DNA of 5,605 nt from Bacteroidota bacterium (GTDB taxonomy: Bacteria > Bacteroidota > Bacteroidia > Flavobacteriales_D > Sanyastnellaceae), in contig JAQCID010000086.1 of the NCBI GenBank assembly GCA_027618855.1, positions 1 through 5,605 of the forward strand. Reading direction: 5' to 3'. Shown here piece after piece: positions 1-5,605 of the stretch; within the stretch, counting starts at the first letter, position 1; each line of letters opens with the position of its first letter. The notes beneath the pieces are model-generated. The model ran no database searches, was not told the DNA's origin, and saw only the letters and a list, made by a program, of their open reading frames with translations. Position numbers and translations under genes: made by a program.

Positions 1-172
1 TGTGGAACACAAAAAGTTCGCCCTTATCGAAGCGACAATAGGATTCTCCAATACTGGCCTTTCCGTTTCGAATAGATTTTATTTCTGCTCCATTCAATTG
101 AATACCAGCAGTAAACTCATCCTCTAGGAAATAAGTGTAAGATGCTTTTTTGTTTTTTATTTCGATACCCAC
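1..172 (-). CDS. smpB: SsrA-binding protein SmpB, N-terminal part (cut by window edge)
   Basis: SmpB binds tmRNA (SsrA) and delivers it to stalled ribosomes for trans-translation in the cytoplasm. I translated the minus strand by hand. It gives 57 codons beginning (M)[17 protein letters not shown], then [24 protein letters not shown] and GELFVFH. This is the family signature: an N-terminal 'I-x-NKKA-x-Y-x-Y', then 'AGI-x-L-x-G-x-EIKS-x-R-x-GKA', then 'GE-[VL]-F'. The C-terminal two thirds lie beyond base 1. The start is taken as GTG at 172-170: an in-frame TGA sits at 178-176, two codons upstream, and no in-frame ATG occurs in the visible part, so GTG is the only start that gives the full family N-terminus. 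No Shine-Dalgarno sequence precedes it. The gene diverges from the deaminase at 226, leaving 53 bp between them. Identification is firm; the start is likely. Confidence 0.93.
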   Translation of the reverse strand, partial: MGIEIKNKKASYTYFLEDEFTAGIQLNGAEIKSIRNGKASIGESYCRFDKGELFVFH

Positions 173-176
173 GCCT

Positions 177-184
177 CAAAGGTA
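177..184 (-). promoter_or_regulatory. Possible Bacteroidota -7 promoter element for smpB
   Basis: Read on the minus strand this is TACCTTTG, an exact match to the TAnnTTTG -7 consensus of the Bacteroidota primary sigma factor. It lies 4 nt upstream of the smpB GTG, so transcription would begin at or next to the start codon. I see no TTG/TTTG -33 element at the usual spacing; the nearest TTG on this strand (224-222) is 37 nt away. Support therefore rests on one short motif and its position. Confidence 0.3.
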
Positions 185-225
185 AACGTATTTTGCGAGG
201 GAGGAATAAGCAGTAACTTGTCAAG

Positions 226-1245
226 ATGAATTTGGATGAGATAAACGAACAATTATTTAACTTACCTAAGGTTGAATTACATTGTCATTTGGAGCTTGCT
301 TTCAGACCGTCAACGATGATGGAATGGGCTATAGAGGACGGTTTTAAGATAAAAACCCAAGAAGATTTCGCAAGGGAATTCTTGATTTTAGAACCGATGG
401 CAGATCTCCCAACGGTGTTAAATAAATTTCTACACACAAGAGATCGACTTTCCTCCTTAGAAAGGATAGAACGACTCGCATTTGAAGCATGTGAAGACAT
501 GTATCTGAAAAGCAATGTCCGATTGCTTGAACTTAGATATGCACCAAGCTTCACACTTGATGTCTTTCCTTACCTGGGCGCTGAAAATTTACACCGTGCA
601 ATCATGAAGGGCTGTGTAAGGGCAGAAACGATGTACCCTATGGCTGTGGGACTTATTTGCTTGTTGCAGAGAATAAAATCCCACAAAGAGAATATGTACT
701 GGTGTGACTTTGCCATTGAACATAAGGGCGAATTTCTCGCTGTCGATCTTGCGGACAATGAAGTGGATTACCCCCCCAAACAATTTGCCCCCATGTTCGA
801 CAAGGCCAAGGCCGCAGGACTAGGCATTACAATACATGCAGGCGAACCAGCTTTGCCTGGATCCCCAAACAACATCCTGGCTTCTATCGATTATTTACAT
901 GCCGATAGAATAGGTCATGGGGTTCAAGCCATTCACGATGAAAAGGTGATCCGAAGACTTGTGGATGAAAAAATACCTCTGGAACTTTGTCCTACCAGCA
1001 ATTGGTTAACCCAAGCTGTCCCTGACTTGGCATCACATCCACTTAAACAATTAATGGACTTAGGTATTAAAACAACTGTAAATAGTGATGATCCAGGAGT
1101 TATGGGCATCACGCTCATGGATGAATACCAAATTGCTCACAAAACACTTGGAATGAGTATGGATGAATTGAAGCGCTGCAATTCCTGGGCCGCTGAAGTG
1201 TCGTTTATCCCTCAGGAAAAGAAGGACAAGGTTTGGACGAAATAA
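226..1245 (+). CDS. Adenosine deaminase-superfamily hydrolase with altered substrate pocket
   Basis: Metal-dependent amidohydrolase of the adenosine/AMP deaminase family, expected to remove an amino group from a purine nucleoside or similar compound in the cytoplasm. The 339 aa length is typical and there is no signal peptide. Visible motifs in order: PKVELHCHLE (zinc ligands His19 and His21), LLELRYAP near 100-107, VDLADNE near 173-179, IHAGE (zinc ligand His204, catalytic Glu207), RIGHG (His231), LELCPTSN near 252-259 and VNSDDPG (Asp288, Asp289). All catalytic residues are present. Three residues facing substrate in mouse ADA differ: Asp19 is Glu23, Gly20 is Leu24 and Gly184 is Asp177. The family call is firm but the substrate is uncertain, so no gene symbol is given. 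ATG 226 is the first possible ATG after an in-frame TAA at 214. A purine-rich AGGGAGGA lies about 20 nt upstream, too far to be a normal ribosome binding site. The next gene starts 10 nt after the stop, suggesting co-transcription. Confidence 0.88.
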   Translation: MNLDEINEQLFNLPKVELHCHLELAFRPSTMMEWAIEDGFKIKTQEDFAREFLILEPMADLPTVLNKFLHTRDRLSSLERIERLAFEACEDMYLKSNVRLLELRYAPSFTLDVFPYLGAENLHRAIMKGCVRAETMYPMAVGLICLLQRIKSHKENMYWCDFAIEHKGEFLAVDLADNEVDYPPKQFAPMFDKAKAAGLGITIHAGEPALPGSPNNILASIDYLHADRIGHGVQAIHDEKVIRRLVDEKIPLELCPTSNWLTQAVPDLASHPLKQLMDLGIKTTVNSDDPGVMGITLMDEYQIAHKTLGMSMDELKRCNSWAAEVSFIPQEKKDKVWTK

Positions 1246-1255
1246 CACTCTTTAA

Positions 1256-2899
1256 ATGAACAAGACGATACTCTTCTGTGTTTCTCTCATCTGTTTATTT
1301 GAATCTAATCTCAGTTCCCAAACGCAGACTGTTGGAACATTCCTAAACAACACTGAGGCCTTTGATGGCTACAACTTGCTGGCCCCAACTGGCTCAGACT
1401 ATACATACTTGGTTGACAATTGTGGGCAGGTGATTAATCAGTGGGAAAGTGAATACCGCATCGCCCTCTCTGCATACATTCTTGAAGACGGCAGTTTGTT
1501 AAGAACCGCGCAACTAAGCTCATACGCAACCCCTCCTTTTTCAGGAGGCGGCACAGGAGGAAGGGTTGAAAGATACAGTTGGGAAGGGGATTTGATTTGG
1601 TCTATGAACTGGGCAGACACATTACAACATCAGCACCACGATATTGAATGGATGCCAAATGGAAACCTCTTGCTCTTAGGGTGGGAAAAACATTCCTACG
1701 CAGAAGCATTGGAAATGGGGAAAACGCCCAATGAAACCGAAAACGATGTTTGGTGTACTCAAATCACAGAAATTCAACCTACTGGGAATTTTGGAGGGGA
1801 GGTTGTTTGGCAGTGGTGTGCATGGAGTCATCTGGTTCAAGACACCGATGAATCTCTTCCAAATTATGCAGAAATTTCGGATGAACCCAGACGTTTCAAC
1901 ATCAATTACACAGCAAACAATGGTGCAAATGGTTTAAACCCAGATTGGATGCATTCAAATTCTATTGCATACAATGAATCATTAGATCAAATAATGATAA
2001 GCGCAGCGAAATTGAACGAAATCTTCATTGTCGATCATTCTACAACGACTGTAGAAGCGATGGGGCCAGAAGGTGATCTTTTATGGAGATACGGCAACCC
2101 CATGGTCTACCAAAGGGGCACGATTGAAGATCGTACGCTGTTTTTTCAGCACAATGCACATTGGATAGATGAAGACCATCCTGGAGGGGGCAATGTGTTG
2201 GTTTATAACAACGGACGCAACAGGCCAGGGATAGAAGCTTCATCTGTAGAAGAAATCACACTCCCTGAAATGGCAAATGGAACATATCCCATTGAAGATG
2301 CACAACCATTTAATCCTGAAACCTATTCCTGGAGATATCCTGAGACATTGGATGCAGAATTTTACTCCTCAAATGTTTCTGGTGCTGAGAGACAACCCAA
2401 TGGGAATACGGTCATTGCAAATGGCCAAAACGGTGTCGCATTTGAGATCAATCCTGAAGAAGAAATCGTTTTCAGATATGTTAACCCCATCACGGCGTTC
2501 GGAGCAACCACTCAAGGAAATGACCCTGGAAACAATGGCATATTCAGATTCCCTAGATATGCATCCAATTACCCAGGATTTCAAGGAAAAGACATGACTC
2601 CTGGGGAGGTTCTTGAAGCCAACAGTTGGATTACGGGGTGTGAGAGTGAAATCCTTGACTTAGAAAGTTCTTATAGCGAAGCATCCCCAAACCCCTTTAC
2701 AGATTTTACGACAATACATTACACAGAAAAAGGGATTTGGCGTGTATACTCTACAAGTGGCGTATTGCTAGAAATGGGGGAAGCGAAACCTGGGGAGACT
2801 GTCAAAATAGGACACAAACTTAATTCAGGTTGTTACATTGTAGAATTCTCACCTAAGTTTGCACAAGATTCCTTCTCAAAAAGAATCGTAAAATTATAG
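1256..2899 (+). CDS. Secreted arylsulfotransferase-like beta-propeller protein with T9SS sorting domain
   Basis: Predicted exported protein of 547 aa. Residues 1-21 form a signal peptide (basic MNK, hydrophobic core, cleavage near SS|QTQ); there is no lipobox. Residues about 25-455 resemble the arylsulfotransferase (AssT) propeller, with recurring blade motifs GDLIWSMNW, EVVWQWCAW, GDLLWRYGNP and EEIVFRYVNP. Putative active-site motifs are QHQHHD (125-129), DWMHSN (His233, Asn235) and FFQHNAHW (His299, His302). At +18 from His233, where AssT has a catalytic-site arginine, there is Ala251 followed by Lys252. After a linker containing Cys462, residues about 473-547 form a type A T9SS sorting domain: ASPNPF, WRVYSTSGVLLE, LNSGCYIVEF and terminal KRIVKL. 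The protein should cross the outer membrane and end on the surface or in the medium. The family enzyme moves sulfate between phenolic compounds; activity and substrate are not shown here. It begins 10 nt after the deaminase and ends 13 nt before a paralogue, probably one operon. No Shine-Dalgarno sequence is visible. Confidence 0.85.
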   Translation: MNKTILFCVSLICLFESNLSSQTQTVGTFLNNTEAFDGYNLLAPTGSDYTYLVDNCGQVINQWESEYRIALSAYILEDGSLLRTAQLSSYATPPFSGGGTGGRVERYSWEGDLIWSMNWADTLQHQHHDIEWMPNGNLLLLGWEKHSYAEALEMGKTPNETENDVWCTQITEIQPTGNFGGEVVWQWCAWSHLVQDTDESLPNYAEISDEPRRFNINYTANNGANGLNPDWMHSNSIAYNESLDQIMISAAKLNEIFIVDHSTTTVEAMGPEGDLLWRYGNPMVYQRGTIEDRTLFFQHNAHWIDEDHPGGGNVLVYNNGRNRPGIEASSVEEITLPEMANGTYPIEDAQPFNPETYSWRYPETLDAEFYSSNVSGAERQPNGNTVIANGQNGVAFEINPEEEIVFRYVNPITAFGATTQGNDPGNNGIFRFPRYASNYPGFQGKDMTPGEVLEANSWITGCESEILDLESSYSEASPNPFTDFTTIHYTEKGIWRVYSTSGVLLEMGEAKPGETVKIGHKLNSGCYIVEFSPKFAQDSFSKRIVKL

Positions 2900-2912
2900 A
2901 AAACGATATCTC

Positions 2913-4829
2913 ATGAAACTTCAATACACAACTGGACTCATCCTTCTGATGTTTTTCAACTTCAGTATCGCTCAAGAAAATACAATAGGTACAATCGTAT
3001 ACGATGAGGAAGCCACAGAGGGAGGCTACAACCTGATTTTCCCTCACAACCAGCCAGACGCCTTTCTGTTAGACATGTGTGGGAATGTCGTTCATACTTG
3101 GGAAAACAACGACACGCTTCGTCCTGGAAATGTTATCTATTTGCTTGAGAACAGTGACGTAATCACCACTCATAGACCTGATGATTTCAGTGGAGATGCG
3201 ATTTGGGCTGGTGGAGGTGGCGCAACTGTAGAACGTCGAACCTGGGACAATGAGCTTGTCTGGTCATTCACTCGAAATGACAGTGCATACAGACTACATC
3301 ATGATGTTGAACCTTTGTCAAATGGCAATGTTCTCGTCATTGCATGGGAAAAGCATGATTCATTAGATTGCGTAGAAGCTGGACGTGACACAACAAACCT
3401 GACGGGGGGCGGAATATGGTCAGAAGTTGTGTGGGAAATTTCTCCCAATGACAACATGGGCGCAGATATTATCTGGGAATGGGCTGCTTGGGATCATCTT
3501 GTCCAAGATTTTGACGATTCAAAATCAAACTATGGTGTCATTGCAGACAACATTGATAAAATTGACATCAACTTTGGAATGGTCCTGCCAGCTGCTCCTG
3601 ATTGGCTTCATATTAATGCCATTGATTACGATGACTACTCCAAGCACATCATGTTGAGTGTACCGACTTTTGGCGAGATGTGGCTGATCGACAAAGGAAA
3701 TACGACACCTGGAGAATTAAAGTGGCGTTGGGGGAATCCTGCTGCATATGATCACGGAGACGCTACCGACCAAAAACTCTTCTTCCAACATCACACGCAT
3801 TGGTTAGATCTAGCGCTTGACACAAGCAGTCCCGATTATGGGAAAATAGGTGTCTTTAACAACAGGGTTCCTTTAGATTCTATCGAGATCAGTACCGTCA
3901 ACACGCTAAATCCAATCTTCGATGAGTACGAAAATGAGTACTTTATGGACAGCGAATCTGGGACTTATCTCCCACTTGATTTTGATTGGACGTTTATGTC
4001 CCCTGAGCCTTCTGACTTGTATTCAAATATCGTCTCCTCTTTCCAACGTCTTAACAATGGCAACAGTCTGATTTGTTCTGGAAAGTCTGGGGACACAAGA
4101 GAATATACGCAAGATGGAGAGCTCGTTTGGCATTATAAAACACCCTTGTTAAATACAGCAGGTGTGGGTTCTCCTGTGAGTCAAGGCACAGTCCTTATGC
4201 CAACTCAGAATTTGACGTTTAGAGCCTCCCGATATCCTGCAGATTACCCAGGGTTAGCAGGTATAGAACTTGTTTCTGGAGCGCCTATTGAGCTTAACCC
4301 TACTCCCCTGCCATCTTGCTTGGTATGTGATCTTGAGCTTTCTTTAGACAGCATTTCATTTGACTCTCCTTGGGCGATGGTCCACGTTTCAGCTGAAGGT
4401 TCATTCGACATCAATACGATCGAATGGATGTCCCTTGCGGACAGCACTATCTTATCCTTTAATCAGGCACTTGTTTTCGAAACAATGGATTCAGGAGATT
4501 ATATGATAACCGTAACGGATGTTATGGGATGTGTCGATTCACTTGTTGTTTCAGTAATTATCGATGAGGTGAACAACCCGAATCAACTTGCTTTTGGCGT
4601 TTATCCCAACCCGTCAAATGGGGCGTTAAATGTGACGCTTTCAAATCACAGTCACAATGCGGTCATAGACATCTATGACATGCAGGGAAGATTGGTTTTC
4701 AATCGTGGGGGATTCACCAACTCAGGAAATATCTCGCTCGATTTACAAGATCTAGAGAATGGAACGTATGTGCTGGTGATCCGCACAAATGAAGGTTCTG
4801 GAAATTCAAGAATAGTCATTCAGAATTAA
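2913..4829 (+). CDS. Secreted arylsulfotransferase-like propeller paralogue with SprB/PKD-like and T9SS domains
   Basis: A 638 aa paralogue of the gene upstream. Residues 1-20 are a signal peptide (cleavage near SIA|QEN). The propeller spans about 24-455, with blade motifs NELVWSFTRN, DIIWEWAAWDHLVQD, GELKWRWGNP and GELVWHYKTP. Putative active-site motifs line up with the neighbour: LHHDVE (129-132), DWLHIN (His233, Asn235, the same residue numbers) and FFQHHTHW (His293, His296). The arginine expected 18 residues after His233 is Pro251. Cys56 in LLDMCGNVV matches Cys56 of the neighbour. Residues about 468-552 are an added beta-rich domain ending YMITVTDVMGCVDS, the pattern of SprB-repeat or PKD-like adhesin modules. 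Residues about 562-638 are a T9SS type A sorting domain (VYPNPSNG, IDIYDMQGRLV, LENGTYVLVI, terminal IVIQN). It is predicted to be surface-bound or released. It is the last gene of the probable operon and is followed by a strong terminator. The fold and export route are well supported; catalysis and substrate are not. Confidence 0.85.
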   Translation: MKLQYTTGLILLMFFNFSIAQENTIGTIVYDEEATEGGYNLIFPHNQPDAFLLDMCGNVVHTWENNDTLRPGNVIYLLENSDVITTHRPDDFSGDAIWAGGGGATVERRTWDNELVWSFTRNDSAYRLHHDVEPLSNGNVLVIAWEKHDSLDCVEAGRDTTNLTGGGIWSEVVWEISPNDNMGADIIWEWAAWDHLVQDFDDSKSNYGVIADNIDKIDINFGMVLPAAPDWLHINAIDYDDYSKHIMLSVPTFGEMWLIDKGNTTPGELKWRWGNPAAYDHGDATDQKLFFQHHTHWLDLALDTSSPDYGKIGVFNNRVPLDSIEISTVNTLNPIFDEYENEYFMDSESGTYLPLDFDWTFMSPEPSDLYSNIVSSFQRLNNGNSLICSGKSGDTREYTQDGELVWHYKTPLLNTAGVGSPVSQGTVLMPTQNLTFRASRYPADYPGLAGIELVSGAPIELNPTPLPSCLVCDLELSLDSISFDSPWAMVHVSAEGSFDINTIEWMSLADSTILSFNQALVFETMDSGDYMITVTDVMGCVDSLVVSVIIDEVNNPNQLAFGVYPNPSNGALNVTLSNHSHNAVIDIYDMQGRLVFNRGGFTNSGNISLDLQDLENGTYVLVIRTNEGSGNSRIVIQN

Positions 4830-4856
4830 ACCTAAAGCGTTTATATCTTAAATAAT

Positions 4857-4889
4857 AAGCCCGACGAACTTCAACTCGTCGGGCTTTTT
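4857..4889 (+). terminator. Rho-independent terminator of the deaminase/propeller operon
   Basis: A perfect GC-rich stem, GCCCGACGA (4859-4867) pairing with TCGTCGGGC (4876-4884), encloses an 8-nt loop and extends by two A-T pairs to 11 bp. A run of five T follows the GC stem (4885-4889). It lies 27 nt after the stop of the second propeller gene. On the minus strand the sequence beyond the stem is also T-rich (complement of AATAATAA), so weak two-way termination is possible, although no minus-strand gene reads into it here. Confidence 0.93.
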
Positions 4890-4907
4890 CATGCTTAACT
4901 TCGCGAT

Positions 4908-5605
4908 ATGTCTGAATCAATCCAAATAACGAATAAAGGTTCTGTTAGATATATTACCCTGAACAGACCTCAAGCATTCAATAGCTTTGACAGAATCATG
5001 GGACGTGCTTTCCAAGAAGAGCTTGACAAAGCCGCTTCAGATGATTCAGTGAGATGTATTGTGATTACTGGTGAGGGACGTGCGTTTTGTGCGGGGCAAG
5101 ATTTAAAAGAAGTAACAGCTCCAGATGCGCCCAACTTTAAGGTCATCGTGGAAGAAACGTACAATGCAAGTATTCGACGGATTTGCGCAATGAGAAAGCC
5201 GATTTTAGCAGCGGTAAATGGTGTAGCTGCAGGAGCTGGAGCAAATATTGCGCTTGCGTGCGACCTCACGATTGCAAGCGAAAAAGCATCTTTTATTCAG
5301 GCGTTTTCGAAAATCGGACTTATCCCAGACAGCGGTGGCACCTGGTGGCTCCCACGTTTGGTCGGCATGCAAAGAGCCAAGGCCCTCACATTCTTTGGAG
5401 ACAAGCTCAGTGCAAAGGACGCCATGAACATGGGCTTAATCTATAAATCGGTCAGTGAGGAGGAGTTCCACGCAGAAATTGAAGCGACCGCGAAAAGGCT
5501 CTCTGAAATGCCCACTTATGCTCTGGGACTTACAAAAGCGGCATTTCACAAAGGAATGAATTCAGATTTAGATGAACAATTGGATTTGGAACTAGATTAC
5601 CAATT
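4908..5605 (+). CDS. paaG: PaaG-type enoyl-CoA hydratase/isomerase (cut by window edge)
   Basis: Crotonase-superfamily enzyme. PaaG converts ring-1,2-epoxyphenylacetyl-CoA to oxepin-CoA in aerobic phenylacetate breakdown in the cytoplasm. The visible 232 codons contain FCAGQD (60-65) and VNGVAAGAGA (103-112), the two oxyanion-hole segments, then FSKIGLIPDSGGTWWLPRL (133-151), GDKLSAKDAMNMGLI, and LDEQLDLELDYQ at the edge. The IPDxGGTW-LPR block, with Asp141 where ordinary crotonases have a catalytic Glu, and the QLDLE-x-DYQ segment are characteristic of PaaG rather than fatty-acid enoyl-CoA hydratases. About 30 C-terminal residues are missing compared with the roughly 262 aa family length. 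ATG 4908 is chosen because translation from it matches the family N-terminus; there is no Shine-Dalgarno sequence. The start is only 18 nt after the terminator T-run, so its promoter must overlap or precede the hairpin. No other phenylacetate genes are visible, so another isomerase of this subgroup remains possible. Confidence 0.8.
   Translation, partial: MSESIQITNKGSVRYITLNRPQAFNSFDRIMGRAFQEELDKAASDDSVRCIVITGEGRAFCAGQDLKEVTAPDAPNFKVIVEETYNASIRRICAMRKPILAAVNGVAAGAGANIALACDLTIASEKASFIQAFSKIGLIPDSGGTWWLPRLVGMQRAKALTFFGDKLSAKDAMNMGLIYKSVSEEEFHAEIEATAKRLSEMPTYALGLTKAAFHKGMNSDLDEQLDLELDYQ

Noticed and set aside
189..195. TATTTTG as a -7 promoter element for the deaminase operon on the plus strand.
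   Set aside because: It is one base short of TAnnTTTG, and I found no TTG element at the correct distance upstream.
198..205. AGGGAGGA as a Shine-Dalgarno sequence for the deaminase.
   Set aside because: It ends about 20 nt before the ATG, too far for a normal site. No start codon lies at suitable spacing, and an in-frame TAA at 214 intervenes.
771..777. Run of seven C inside the deaminase gene, a possible phase-variation or frameshift site.
   Set aside because: The reading frame continues intact through it (Tyr-Pro-Pro-Lys) into conserved motifs, and seven is short for a slippage tract.
1256..1318. The signal sequence of the first propeller protein as a lipoprotein signal (cysteines at residues 8 and 13).
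   Set aside because: Neither cysteine is preceded by a proper lipobox (SLIC, for example, lacks small residues at -1), and the C-terminal T9SS tail explains surface delivery.
2277..2597. Plus-strand open frame of 106 codons.
   Set aside because: It overlaps the first propeller gene in another frame and shows no signal peptide or domain pattern.
4970..5269. Minus-strand open frame of 99 codons with alanine-rich translation.
   Set aside because: It is antisense to the oxyanion-hole region of the PaaG-type gene; its composition is explained by the opposing codons.
5183..5446. Open frame of 87 codons on the plus strand.
   Set aside because: It lies in another frame inside the clearly coding PaaG-type gene and has no recognisable family features.
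1..5605. tRNA, rRNA, tmRNA, CRISPR array, insertion sequence or attachment site anywhere in the window.
   Set aside because: I saw no direct repeat arrays, transposase-like coding, terminal inverted repeats or cloverleaf/CCA-like segments. Nearly the whole window is accounted for by the five genes.

Overview
The window looks like a piece of a Bacteroidota chromosome, most likely a Flavobacteriales-type organism. Two proteins carry an N-terminal signal peptide together with a C-terminal type IX secretion (T9SS) sorting domain, a combination confined to that broad group. No start codon has a well-placed Shine-Dalgarno sequence, as is usual there, and a TAnnTTTG-type promoter element is present. 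Base composition by eye is low-to-mid 40s percent GC and even across the window, with no visible sign of recent transfer.

Layout. At the left edge, on the minus strand, is the N-terminal part of smpB (tmRNA-binding protein, ribosome rescue), starting at GTG and running off the window. Divergent from it is a tight three-gene run on the plus strand. It holds a cytoplasmic adenosine-deaminase-superfamily enzyme (226-1245), then 10 nt later a secreted arylsulfotransferase-like beta-propeller protein with a T9SS tail (1256-2899), then 13 nt later a longer paralogue of it (2913-4829). The longer paralogue has an extra SprB/PKD-like domain before its T9SS tail. A strong intrinsic terminator (about 4857-4889) closes this run. 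Only 18 nt beyond it begins a PaaG-type enoyl-CoA hydratase/isomerase (4908 onward), cut by the right edge about 30 residues short of the usual family length.

The most interesting part is the three-gene run. The deaminase keeps all zinc and catalytic residues but differs at three positions that contact substrate in true adenosine deaminases (Asp to Glu, Gly to Leu, Gly to Asp), so adenosine may not be its substrate. Both propellers keep the His-x-Asn and Gln-His motifs of arylsulfotransferases but appear to lack the active-site arginine (Ala or Pro in its place). Co-transcription of a cytoplasmic nucleoside-type deaminase with two exported propeller paralogues is an unexplained pairing. A shared pathway is inference only. 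smpB and paaG look like ordinary neighbours with no evident link to this run.
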